Assembly (NCBI GenBank): GCA_013214545.1
Contig: JABSQB010000019.1
Coordinates: forward strand, 1-60,265
Length of the DNA: 60,265 bases
Source of the DNA: Henriciella sp.
GTDB lineage: Bacteria; Pseudomonadota; Alphaproteobacteria; Caulobacterales; Hyphomonadaceae
Reading direction: 5' to 3'
Made by a program: the position numbers and the translations under genes. Position 1 is the first letter of the stretch. Each line of letters opens with the position of its first letter. Below, piece after piece: positions 24,779-34,142 of the stretch. Under the pieces are notes generated by a model. The model saw nothing but the letters and a program-made list of their open reading frames with translations. It was not told where the DNA came from and searched no databases.

Positions 24779-26209
24779 TTATTGTGCAATCTGAGCGGCA
24801 AGCTTCTCAGCGTTGGCAGCCTGGGCTTCGCGCGTCAGTTTGTAATTGCGCATGATGATCGCTGCCAATGCATACGCGACGACGGGAACCCCGACAAAGA
24901 CCAACATCACACCGCGCACGACCTCTGGTCCGTTCTCGCCAGATGGATCAAACCCGACCCAGGCTCCAAGCAGGATATAGGGAATGCCGATGGCGAAACT
25001 GGCCCCTGTTTTGTAGGCGCCGGACATCAGCGAGTAGTACATTCCAGAGCGGTTCTCGCCGGTCTTGGCTTGTTCGGCCTCGATAATATCTGCGACCATG
25101 GACCGGGCCAGAATGAACGGCGTGCCATAGCCGAGGCCAGACACCACGGCGGCGAACAGAAGAGGCACCAGACCGCCCCCCACGGCGCTCAACGGCAAGT
25201 AAAGCATATAGGTGCCGATCGACCAGACTGCGGTTGCGACGAAAGCCGTGTGTTTCTCTGTTCGCTTCGAAAGCCAGATCCAGAATGGCATGGCGGCAAA
25301 CCCTGCGACGAAGAAAACCATCAGGATCACGGGCGCAAAATCAGTAACGCCGAAGCCCCACTGCGCCGCGAACAAGAAAGTTCCGCCAGTGCCAGCAATT
25401 GCAATGCCGACTAGGATTTCCACCAGCAGGACGCGTACCATGTTTGGGTCACGGAAGGCCGTTTTGATCGCCTCCCAAGAGAATTCCATTTTCGGTTCAT
25501 CGGCTTTGGGGGGCGGATCAGGAACAAACAGAATTGCCAGCGTGACGGTGAGAGGTAGGACGATCATCAGGATGATCCCCATCACCAAAACCTGGCCGCG
25601 TCGATCGATCCCGAAATTGATCGCCAGCAAGGTCGGTATGATGAGCAGCGAGAGCAGTGTGATCGTCGAAATGATTTCGCGCCACATGAACAAGCGCGAT
25701 CGCTCATCATAAACGGTCGTGATCATCGGCACCCATGACTGATGCGGGGTCTGGAGCATGGTGAAGCCAAGCCAGAACACGATCAACCAGACCACCAGAT
25801 AGGCCGGAGAAACAGAGTCCCCCATCGGCATGAACATAAAGAACGCCCCGATCATTAGGACCGGAATACTGGCCACCAGCCAGTGTTTGACGCGGCCCCA
25901 TTTGGTGGGCCGGGTGTCGACGAGCCACCCCATAACAGGATCCGTTCCGAGGTCCCAGAAGCGCAGGATCATGAAAATCAGGCCAACCATCGTAGTGCCG
26001 AGGCCGAGTTGCTCGGCGTACATTGGGGCCACGAACACAGCCATTGGCAGGCCAATTGCGGCAAGCGGCATTCCAACGCTGGCGAAAGCAAGGACCCGCG
26101 GCAGCGGAAGGCGGTCTGACGCAGTGCTTAGTAAATTGAAGATGACGCACGCGTCACGAAAGGCAAGCAGAATCGAACGGAAGACGAAAATCCACAGACT
26201 TGTCCACAA
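24779..26209 (-). CDS. MFS transporter, glycoside-pentoside-hexuronide (MelB-like) type
   Basis: A 12-helix transporter. GLIFMILRFWDLGTDPVMGWLVDTRPTKWGRVKHWL (seen as consecutive blocks) is the GPH motif, with the conserved DPVMG and RxK-R basic loop; VPDPPPKADEP marks the central cytoplasmic loop and GLGYGTPFILARSMVADIIEAEQ the ninth to tenth helix region. Such carriers bring in sugars or glycosides with H+ or Na+. Homology clearly begins at about LPLPRVLAFASVGMP (near 26115), yet no ATG, GTG or TTG lies between the ATG at 26071 and a TTG at 26209. The TTG is reported so that the first helix is complete; the true start is unsettled. Confidence 0.72.
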   Translation of the reverse strand: MWTSLWIFVFRSILLAFRDACVIFNLLSTASDRLPLPRVLAFASVGMPLAAIGLPMAVFVAPMYAEQLGLGTTMVGLIFMILRFWDLGTDPVMGWLVDTRPTKWGRVKHWLVASIPVLMIGAFFMFMPMGDSVSPAYLVVWLIVFWLGFTMLQTPHQSWVPMITTVYDERSRLFMWREIISTITLLSLLIIPTLLAINFGIDRRGQVLVMGIILMIVLPLTVTLAILFVPDPPPKADEPKMEFSWEAIKTAFRDPNMVRVLLVEILVGIAIAGTGGTFLFAAQWGFGVTDFAPVILMVFFVAGFAAMPFWIWLSKRTEKHTAFVATAVWSIGTYMLYLPLSAVGGGLVPLLFAAVVSGLGYGTPFILARSMVADIIEAEQAKTGENRSGMYYSLMSGAYKTGASFAIGIPYILLGAWVGFDPSGENGPEVVRGVMLVFVGVPVVAYALAAIIMRNYKLTREAQAANAEKLAAQIAQ

Positions 26210-26260
26210 GCCGAATATCCGGCAATTTCGATATCGAAACAATTGGGCGGGAGCGAAATC

Positions 26261-27436
<1,176 letters not shown>

Positions 27437-27451
27437 GCAAGGTCTGGTAGG

Positions 27452-27477
27452 CTGGGTCAGAGATTTCAATGACCCAG
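27452..27477 (+). other. Hairpin directly before the GNAT gene ribosome site
   Basis: CTGGGTCA (27452-27459) and TGACCCAG (27470-27477) form a perfect 8-bp stem with a 10-base loop. No T tract follows; instead AAGGA of the next gene comes two bases later. It may act as a weak terminator after ccrM, a 3' end stabiliser or a translational control element. Confidence 0.5.
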
Positions 27478-27488
27478 CAAGGATGATC

Positions 27489-28028
27489 ATGGCGTTCGAT
27501 TTTCAGCCCACTCTGACGGGCGAGTTGATTGCGCTCAGCCCGGCGACAGAGGCCGATTTTGAGCCACTGTTTGCGGTTGCGTCTGACCCTGAACTCTGGC
27601 GACAACACACGGCCAAGGACCGTTGGCAACGAGATGTTTTTCGCGCCAATTTCGACGGTGCTTTCGAAGATCAAGGCGGCATGGTCGCGCGCGAACTGGC
27701 GACTGGCGAGGTCGTCGGCTTCTCACGATTTTCGCAGATGTTTCCTGGTCCAGACGATATGGAAATCGGCTGGACTTTTTTGGCGCGGCGGCTTTGGGGC
27801 GGAAAGTACAATCGCGACATGAAGCGTAGCATGCTCGCGCATGTGCTGGCTGAGTTCCCGCGAGCCATGTTTCGTATCGCCGAGGATAATCCGCGATCTC
27901 GGCGCGCGATGGAGAAAATTGGCGGCGAGCTGACAGACTGGCGTGGAACCGTCGAATATGGCGGCGTGAGCCACCCTTATCTTGCTTATGAAGTTACGCG
28001 CGAGACCTTTGCAGGTTGGGACGACTGA
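27489..28028 (+). CDS. GNAT-family N-acetyltransferase (RimJ/RimL type)
   Basis: A 179-residue GNAT enzyme: an N-terminal LIALSPATEADFEPLFAVASDPELW, the central strand and acetyl-CoA loop region EIGWTFLARRLWGGKYNRDMKRSML (read in pieces) and the C-terminal RIAEDNPRSRRAMEKIGGEL. This layout is that of RimJ/RimL-like enzymes that acetylate protein N-termini, antibiotics or small amines; the substrate is unknown. AAGGA five bases ahead selects the ATG at 27489 over the one at 27483. Confidence 0.85.
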   Translation: MAFDFQPTLTGELIALSPATEADFEPLFAVASDPELWRQHTAKDRWQRDVFRANFDGAFEDQGGMVARELATGEVVGFSRFSQMFPGPDDMEIGWTFLARRLWGGKYNRDMKRSMLAHVLAEFPRAMFRIAEDNPRSRRAMEKIGGELTDWRGTVEYGGVSHPYLAYEVTRETFAGWDD

Positions 28029-28110
28029 TCGCTTCTGACGCGAAGTGATTTGGAACTGTCACAGATAAAGCGTAATGTGAACGCGTGGGGAGCCCGATTA
28101 GGAGGCGCTC

Positions 28111-28659
28111 ATGCGTTTGGTATTTGTGATTTTGTTTATGGCCGCGATTTGGGTGTCCGGCTGGATCGTCGGCAGTCTGAGTCCGGCGCCGCAATTTTTA
28201 CTATCCCCAGTGCAGGACTGGCTGGGAGATGGCGACGTACCAGACGACGCAGAGGTGGAGAACGATGCCGCAGAAGAGGCAGGCTCTGCACCGGCTGAGG
28301 CAGACGATGCATCAGTGCCCGATATCGAACCCATGGTGCCCGTGGAATTGGGAGGGGAGGCTGCACTCTCGCAATATCGCGCCTGGATCAGTGAAGCTCG
28401 CGCATCGCATCCTTATCCGGACTCTGAAACGCACATGTTTGACGTGATGATGTGCGAGTCCGGCGGCGATGCCAGCATTGTCAATCCGGCGGGGCCTTAC
28501 ACAGGTCTTTTCCAGTACGCCACTGGCACCTGGAATGGTGAATGGAACACCTATCGCGGCGATGGCATCACCAATGCCCGCGCGCAGATTTTCGCCACGG
28601 CACTCGCCTGGAATCTCGGTATGCAAAACCAATGGGGTTGCTATTCTCGCGCACACTAA
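28111..28659 (+). CDS. Membrane-anchored lysozyme-like (transglycosylase-fold) protein
   Basis: A 182-residue protein: N-terminal membrane anchor or uncleaved signal (residues 2-21), an acidic Ala/Glu/Asp linker (about 40-80) and a C-terminal domain of about 75 residues. The latter reads MCESGGDASIVNPAGPYTGLFQYATGTWNGEW, with Glu116 after Cys115 placed as the catalytic glutamate in lytic transglycosylases and resuscitation-promoting factors; Cys115 and Cys177 could form a disulfide. It should cut or bind peptidoglycan in the periplasm. AGGAGG lies before the ATG. The family placement rests on the E-S-G-G...N-P-x-G-x-x-G-L-F-Q pattern only. Confidence 0.75.
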   Translation: MRLVFVILFMAAIWVSGWIVGSLSPAPQFLLSPVQDWLGDGDVPDDAEVENDAAEEAGSAPAEADDASVPDIEPMVPVELGGEAALSQYRAWISEARASHPYPDSETHMFDVMMCESGGDASIVNPAGPYTGLFQYATGTWNGEWNTYRGDGITNARAQIFATALAWNLGMQNQWGCYSRAH

Positions 28660-28733
28660 GGGTGCAGTAACAAGCGACGGGATCGCCAGAATCGCGCGTT
28701 TCAATAAGTACAGTCACAAGTTGAGGTGTGCTC

Positions 28734-29144
28734 ATGAAACGACTCCTTTTTCCCGCTATTTTGCTTTGTCTCGCCGCTGCGCCTGTGGCCTGCGCGCATG
28801 ATCGAGACGATAATCCACCAGGACCCGCTGGCGGTCCTGGCACGAACTGGGAAAACCCACCCGGACCAGTCGGAGGCCCGGGTGCCAGTCCTGACCGGCG
28901 CTTCGTCTATGTTCGGGGAGCGAAAGTCAGGGTCGTCTCGCGTTCGGCGGGTTACTATTACCATCCGAGCTATGGCTATTGGCACAAGACATATGGCTGG
29001 TGGAACCAAGCCGCACGTTGTTGGGCCGATCGCGATGATAATCCGCCGGGCCCGGCAGGCGGTCGCGGGACCAATTGGGAGAACCCGCCCGGCCTGAAAG
29101 GTGGACCCGGCGCATCACCGGATCGATACGGCAGGTGTCGCTAA
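28734..29144 (+). CDS. Secreted Pro/Gly-rich protein with duplicated 33-residue motif
   Basis: A 136-residue exported protein with a signal peptide cut near residue 21 (VACA). Residues 23-55 and 99-131 are two copies of one motif (DRDDNPPGPAGG ... TNWENPPG ... GGPGASPDR) identical at 30 of 33 positions. Of those 30 residues, 22 use different codons in the two copies, so the protein sequence has been held while the DNA drifted. Between them lies a Tyr/His/Trp-rich stretch (YYYHPSYGYWHKTYGWW). Two cysteines remain, 96 and 135. I do not recognise a family with known function; a surface or matrix role is a guess. GAGGTG at 28723-28728 sets the start. Confidence 0.8.
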   Translation: MKRLLFPAILLCLAAAPVACAHDRDDNPPGPAGGPGTNWENPPGPVGGPGASPDRRFVYVRGAKVRVVSRSAGYYYHPSYGYWHKTYGWWNQAARCWADRDDNPPGPAGGRGTNWENPPGLKGGPGASPDRYGRCR

Positions 29145-29151
29145 GAGGTGG

Positions 29152-31083
29152 TTAGTCGCGCGGCTGCCAGCCGGCTGGCATACGGAAGCTTGGCTTCGCC
29201 TTCTTCTTCTGAAACGGCTTGCCCGGTGTGGGAGAACTGCCGTCTGAATATGGCCCTTCGGGTTTCTTTCCGGCGGCGATATCGGCGAGCTTAAGCGCTG
29301 CATACTGCCCCGGCGCAGAGCCTAGCTTGTGGTTCTTCGGTTTCACCGCTTCGACTTTCTTGCCGGAGAGCGGTTTCAGCCATTTCCACCAAGTCGGCCA
29401 CCAAGAACCAGGCAGCTCTTCAGCGCCAGATAGCCACTGACCCGGGTTTTCAGGCAGTTCTGTATTGACCCAGTGCTGATACTTTTGCGCGTCGGGATGG
29501 TTGATCACCCCGGCAATATGGCCAGAGCCAGCCAGCGTGAACTGAACAGGGCCCCCGAAATTCTGCGCACCTTTATAGATCGAGTGCCACGGACAGATGT
29601 GGTCTGAGCGACCAGCCTGAATGAATACCGGAACCGTGATATCGGACATGGAAACCGGGTCGCCAAATACTTTGAACTTACCGCGGGAGAGCTGGTTCTT
29701 GTTGTAGAAACTCTTGAGATACTTGCGATGCGTCGGACCGGGGATATTGGTCTGGTCGGCGTTCCAGTAGAGCAGATCAAAAGGTCGTGGTTGTTTGCCC
29801 ATCATGTAATTGTCGACGACATAGCGCCAGACCAGATCAGCTGGGCGCAGCCAGTTGAACGTCTCGCCCATCATCTCGCCGGGCATGATGCCATTGTTCT
29901 CTTCGATGACATCGTCGATTTGAGCCAGCGACTGATCCTGCGTGAAGATCTTCAGCTCGCCTGCCAGATCGAAATCCGACTGAGAGGCAAAATAGGTTGC
30001 TGATTTGACCCGCTTGTCACCGGTTTGACCCATATGCGCCAGAGCGCTCGAGAGCAGCGTGCCGCCGATGCAATAGCCGATCGTGTTCACTTTCTTGACG
30101 CCAGCTTCCTTTGTGACGACGTCGAGGGCAGCGTGGATGCCTTGCTCGATATAGTCATCCCAGGTGTAGTCCTTGGTCTCATCATCGGCGGAGCGCCAGG
30201 AGACCACAAATGTGTTGACGCCTTTGGAGAGGAGCCAGCGGATCATTGAGTTTTCCGGCTGCAAGTCGAGGATGTAAAATTTGTTGATCCAGGGCGGGAA
30301 GATCAGCATCGGCGTCTTGTGCATCTTCTTGCGCGTTGGATTGTAATGGATGACCTCAATTAGCTTGTTGCGGAACACCACTTTGCCTTTGGCGGTGGCT
30401 ACGTTCTTTCCGATCTCGAAGGCTTCTTCATCGGTCTGTGTGATCGCGAGACGACCATCGCCGCGCTGTAAATCGCCGCGCGCATTACGCAAGCCATCCA
30501 GAACGCTCTGGCCATTGGTCTCGATCATGGCGCGCAAAGCTGCCGGATTGGTGGCCAGCATATTCGTCGGTGACATCGCATCGACAAACTGGCTGAGATA
30601 ATAGCGTGCTTTCAGCTCGGATGTGTCATCCAGTTCATCTGAAACCGAATCGACCAGGCCTGTCAGCCATTCTGCATTCAGCATCCAGGCCCGGCGCATG
30701 AAATTGAAGGCAGGATTGGCGTCCCATTCGGGATCAGCAAACCGGCGATCTCTCGGCAGCGGGCTGCCATTGGCCATGGACTGGAACAGGTTCATCCAAC
30801 CCTGAAAAAGGGTCATCATGGCGTGACCGGATTTTTCGGGGTTGCGAATGAGCGCTGCGCCGACTTTCGCAGTCGCTTCGAGGCCGCCATACGGATCGGC
30901 TTGTCCGGGCGCGGGTGGGCGAAAATCCGCGCCATTGAGCGAGTCTGTGAGCAGCCCCTGCGCCTCCTGCAGGGCTTGCATCAGGTTGGCCGCTATGACC
31001 TGCATTGTTTCCGAACTCATGTCGGAAAATGCATCCGGGAGCGTACTCGCCCCAAAATTATCAAAGTTTCTACCTTTGGTCAT
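29152..31083 (-). CDS. phaC: Class I poly(3-hydroxyalkanoate) synthase
   Basis: A 643-residue PHA synthase that polymerises 3-hydroxyacyl-CoA into storage polyester on granules. The lipase-like box G-Y-C-I-G-G holds the catalytic Cys338; the Asp in GRSDHICPWHS and His in GSGHIAGVINHP complete the triad. PPWINKFYILDL and NTFVVSWRSADDETKDYTWDDYIEQGI (in pieces) are class I signatures, and the length fits an enzyme that needs no PhaE or PhaR partner. No phaA, phaB or phasin gene is adjacent. The ATG at 31083 lacks a strong ribosome site. Divergent from a lipoprotein gene. Confidence 0.95.
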   Translation of the reverse strand: MTKGRNFDNFGASTLPDAFSDMSSETMQVIAANLMQALQEAQGLLTDSLNGADFRPPAPGQADPYGGLEATAKVGAALIRNPEKSGHAMMTLFQGWMNLFQSMANGSPLPRDRRFADPEWDANPAFNFMRRAWMLNAEWLTGLVDSVSDELDDTSELKARYYLSQFVDAMSPTNMLATNPAALRAMIETNGQSVLDGLRNARGDLQRGDGRLAITQTDEEAFEIGKNVATAKGKVVFRNKLIEVIHYNPTRKKMHKTPMLIFPPWINKFYILDLQPENSMIRWLLSKGVNTFVVSWRSADDETKDYTWDDYIEQGIHAALDVVTKEAGVKKVNTIGYCIGGTLLSSALAHMGQTGDKRVKSATYFASQSDFDLAGELKIFTQDQSLAQIDDVIEENNGIMPGEMMGETFNWLRPADLVWRYVVDNYMMGKQPRPFDLLYWNADQTNIPGPTHRKYLKSFYNKNQLSRGKFKVFGDPVSMSDITVPVFIQAGRSDHICPWHSIYKGAQNFGGPVQFTLAGSGHIAGVINHPDAQKYQHWVNTELPENPGQWLSGAEELPGSWWPTWWKWLKPLSGKKVEAVKPKNHKLGSAPGQYAALKLADIAAGKKPEGPYSDGSSPTPGKPFQKKKAKPSFRMPAGWQPRD

Positions 31084-31166
31084 CAGACCGACACTCGCTA
31101 TTCTGTGCGAACCTATATAAGACTAAACAGCTTTGGGATTTATGAGTCCAGCAAGGGAAATTATTG

Positions 31167-31571
31167 ATGCGCGCTGCCTATTTCGTAACTTTTGTCCTTT
31201 TGGCGGGCTGCTCCAGCTCGTTTGAGAAGGTGCAGGCGATGCGCGCGCAAGCCCCTGAATGGTACGAAGCCCGCAAAGTTGAGTTCCGAGGTGAGGGATA
31301 TCCGAGCCTCGCATCCGTCCCGGAAACAGCGCCCGACTATAATCCGCGCCGCAAACTGGCTCTATCAGAAGCGGACGTTCAGGCGGCTTTGGTCCGGTTT
31401 AACAGCGACCCACGCGCTGAAGGCGCGGTCGAGACGGCAGAGTCGATGATGGCCTGGGCCGCGGAGGTACGGCGAGCGGTCGAGGGGCGACTTCCCGCCC
31501 CCGATTTCATGACCGATGCCGAGGTGGAAGAAATCAAGGCGCGCTTCAACGTTCCGCGCGCACGCCTCTAG
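31167..31571 (+). CDS. Small hypothetical lipoprotein
   Basis: A 134-residue protein with a lipoprotein signal (MRAAYFVTFVLLAGC, lipidated Cys15). The mature part contains PEWYEARKVEFRGEGYPSLASVPE and a helical, Ala/Glu-rich C-terminal half. I do not recognise the family; short lipoproteins with the RGEGYPxLxxVP phrase occur in alphaproteobacteria. AAGGGA eight bases ahead supports the ATG at 31167 over the TTG one codon earlier. It sits 33 bases before the aminotransferase and may belong to that operon. Confidence 0.72.
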   Translation: MRAAYFVTFVLLAGCSSSFEKVQAMRAQAPEWYEARKVEFRGEGYPSLASVPETAPDYNPRRKLALSEADVQAALVRFNSDPRAEGAVETAESMMAWAAEVRRAVEGRLPAPDFMTDAEVEEIKARFNVPRARL

Positions 31572-31604
31572 ACCAAAAATTTAAGTATGACGGAGATCCG
31601 CACC

Positions 31605-32822
31605 ATGAGCGGAGAATTTCACAAGATCAGGCGCTTGCCGCCTTACGTTTTCGAACAGGTCAATCGACGCAAAGCTGAGCTGCGAGCAGCCGGCGCTGAT
31701 ATTATCGACCTCGGCATGGGTAATCCGGACATGCCGGCACCGCCGCATGTGATTGCGAAACTGGCAGAGACCGCCGCCAAACCGAATGTCCACGGCTATT
31801 CCGCTTCCCGCGGTATTCCCGGCCTGCGTCGAGCTCTGGTCGAATATTATGACCGTCGTTTTGGCGTAAAGCTCGATAAGAACCGAGAAGTCATCGTGAC
31901 TTTGGGATCGAAAGAGGGATTTGCCAATCTTGCTCAGGCGATCACAGCCCCCGGCGACGTCATCCTTGCGCCGGATCCGTCTTATCCGTTGCACCATTTT
32001 GGCTTTATCATGGCTGGCGCATCTATCCGTGCGATTCCAGCGCCGACGCCGGAAGCTTACTTGTCTGGGATCAGCAAGGCGATCCGCTATTCAGTGCCGC
32101 CTCCGACGGCCATGGTGCTGTGCTACCCGTCCAATCCGACGGCCGATGTTTGCGATCTGGAATTCTACAAGGATGCTGTAGCACTGGCGAAGAAACATGA
32201 CCTCTATATCCTCTCTGACCTCGCCTATAACGAGATCTATTTTGAAGAACCGACCCCTTCGATCCTGCAGGTGAATGGCGCGAAGGACATTGCAGTCGAG
32301 ACGACGACCATGTCCAAGACCTATTCCATGGCGGGTTGGAGGATCGGGTTTGCGGCCGGAAACGAACGTCTTGTCGGCGCTTTGGCGCGCGTGAAATCTT
32401 ATCTCGATTACGGTGCCTTTACGCCGATCCAGGTTGCTGCCTGTGCCGCGCTCGACGGGCCGCAAGATTGCGTTGATGAGTATCGAGCCACCTATAAGTC
32501 CCGCCGCGATGTGCTGATCGAGAGCTTTGGGCGCGCAGGCTGGGAAATTCCAAGCCCTGAGGCTTCGATGTTTGCTTGGGCCGAGATTCCACCGCAATGC
32601 GGAGACATGCGCAGCTTGGAATTTGCTTTGAAACTGATGAATGAAGCCGAGGTTGCTGTCGCACCCGGCGCCGGATTTGGCGAGCATGGTGACCGACATG
32701 TGCGCATCGCCTTGGTAGAGAACGAGCAGCGCATCCGGCAGGCCGCCCGAAACGTGAAACGCTTCCTTGCCAAAATGGATGCTGACGGGCAAAGCGAGGC
32801 CCTGCAAAGGACGGGATCGTGA
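31605..32822 (+). CDS. Class I/II pyridoxal-phosphate aminotransferase
   Basis: A 405-residue fold-type I aminotransferase. N-terminal FHKIRRLPPYVFEQVNRRK, then LGMGNPDMPAPPHV, DPSYPLHHFGFIMAG, CYPSNPTADV, SDLAYNEIYFEEP and the PLP lysine in TTMSKTYSMAGWRIGF. This subgroup is annotated variously as alanine transaminase (AlaA/AlaC) or LL-diaminopimelate aminotransferase; its place before hom suggests a role in aspartate-family or alanine metabolism, not proven. GGAG nine bases before 31605 favours that ATG over 31587. The last four bases overlap hom (GTGA). Confidence 0.9.
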   Translation: MSGEFHKIRRLPPYVFEQVNRRKAELRAAGADIIDLGMGNPDMPAPPHVIAKLAETAAKPNVHGYSASRGIPGLRRALVEYYDRRFGVKLDKNREVIVTLGSKEGFANLAQAITAPGDVILAPDPSYPLHHFGFIMAGASIRAIPAPTPEAYLSGISKAIRYSVPPPTAMVLCYPSNPTADVCDLEFYKDAVALAKKHDLYILSDLAYNEIYFEEPTPSILQVNGAKDIAVETTTMSKTYSMAGWRIGFAAGNERLVGALARVKSYLDYGAFTPIQVAACAALDGPQDCVDEYRATYKSRRDVLIESFGRAGWEIPSPEASMFAWAEIPPQCGDMRSLEFALKLMNEAEVAVAPGAGFGEHGDRHVRIALVENEQRIRQAARNVKRFLAKMDADGQSEALQRTGS

Positions 32823-34102
32823 AAACAGTAAAATTGGGAATTGCAGGCCTCGGTCATGTTGGCTGCGGGTTGATAGAGCTGGTTGAGCGCCAGGCTGAAC
32901 TTCGTTTGCCAGGTAAGGTCGAAATTGTTGGCGTTTCAGCACGCAGCAAGAGCCGTAACCGCCCGGTAGATGTTTCAGCTTACCGCTGGTTTGATGATGC
33001 GGCTGAACTCGCCGCCGACCCTGAAGTCGATGTTTTTGTCGAGCTGATGGGCGGCTCGGACGGTCCGGCAAAGGTCGCGGTCGAAGAGGCCCTGAAGGCG
33101 GGCAAACAAGTTGTAACCGCCAATAAGGCGTTGATTGCCATGCATGGTCAGGATCTTGAGTCGCTGGCGCAAGCCAATGACGTGGACCTGATGTTCGAAG
33201 CCGCCGTGGCCGGCGGTGTTCCTGTGGTCCGCGTGCTGCGAGACTCGCTCACCGGTGTCGCCATCCAGCGTGTCTCTGGCATTCTAAACGGCACCTGCAA
33301 CTATCTGACGACGGAGATGCTGCAAACTGGTCGTTCCTATGATGAAGTGCTCGAGGAAGCTCAGCGACTTGGATATGCGGAAGCTGATCCGACACTCGAT
33401 GTGTCAGGCATGGACGCTGCTCATAAAGCCGCCATCCTTGCCTCAATTGCGTTCACGGCTGATCTCGATTTCAGCAAGGTGTCGGTTAAAGGGGTCGATA
33501 CAATTGAGCTGATCGACCTCAATCTGGCGGATCGTCTGGGGCTGCGGATCAAGTTGATTGCCGAAGGCATCCTGAGCGATGACGGCGTAGTTTGCCGCGT
33601 CGCACCGCTTGCCATGCCAACCGATCACCCTTTGGCGCGCGTTGATGGCGCGCTTAACACAGTCCGTGTCGAAGGCGATCCGCTGGGGGCCGTCACACTG
33701 ACAGGCCCGGGCGCAGGTCCTGGACCGACGGCAAGCGCAGTCATGGGCGACATTTCAAAGCTGTTCTCACCCACGGCGCGCAGCCCGTTTGGCCGTGCAG
33801 ATCATCATGTCACGCGCAATTTCGTTGCCGCAGAACCTGCTGAGCGTTCAGCCTTTTTCCTGCGCGTAAAACTGGCCGACCGGTCCGGCGCACTTGCCAG
33901 TCTCACCGAAGCTCTGGCCGCGCATGGTGTATCCGTCGACAAACTGCTGCAGGAGTCAGCTGATGACAGCGATGTCTCGCCTGTTGCCATTGTTACGCAT
34001 GTGTGTTCTCGCGGGGACATAGATGCCGCCAGCGCCAGAGTGTCTGCTCTGGAGGCAAGTGTGGGCGCACCGCAAGTGATCCCAATCGATGCGGCAATGT
34101 AA
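32819..34102 (+). CDS. hom: Homoserine dehydrogenase
   Basis: A 427-residue NAD(P)-dependent enzyme that reduces aspartate semialdehyde to homoserine, the branch point to threonine and methionine. Rossmann motif GLGHVGCG is at the N-terminus; VTANKALIA, GGVPVVRVLRDSL, ILNGTCNYLTTEM and DPTLDVSGMDAAHKAAILASIAF (in blocks) form the catalytic domain; about 345-427 is an ACT domain (AFFLRVKLADRSGALA), so threonine feedback is likely. GTG start overlapping the upstream stop by four bases, with AAAGGA ahead, indicates coupled translation. Confidence 0.96.
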   Translation: MKTVKLGIAGLGHVGCGLIELVERQAELRLPGKVEIVGVSARSKSRNRPVDVSAYRWFDDAAELAADPEVDVFVELMGGSDGPAKVAVEEALKAGKQVVTANKALIAMHGQDLESLAQANDVDLMFEAAVAGGVPVVRVLRDSLTGVAIQRVSGILNGTCNYLTTEMLQTGRSYDEVLEEAQRLGYAEADPTLDVSGMDAAHKAAILASIAFTADLDFSKVSVKGVDTIELIDLNLADRLGLRIKLIAEGILSDDGVVCRVAPLAMPTDHPLARVDGALNTVRVEGDPLGAVTLTGPGAGPGPTASAVMGDISKLFSPTARSPFGRADHHVTRNFVAAEPAERSAFFLRVKLADRSGALASLTEALAAHGVSVDKLLQESADDSDVSPVAIVTHVCSRGDIDAASARVSALEASVGAPQVIPIDAAM

Positions 34103-34142
34103 GATTTAGAACTGGGTCGAGAGTGTCCTGGGGGAGTGAAAA

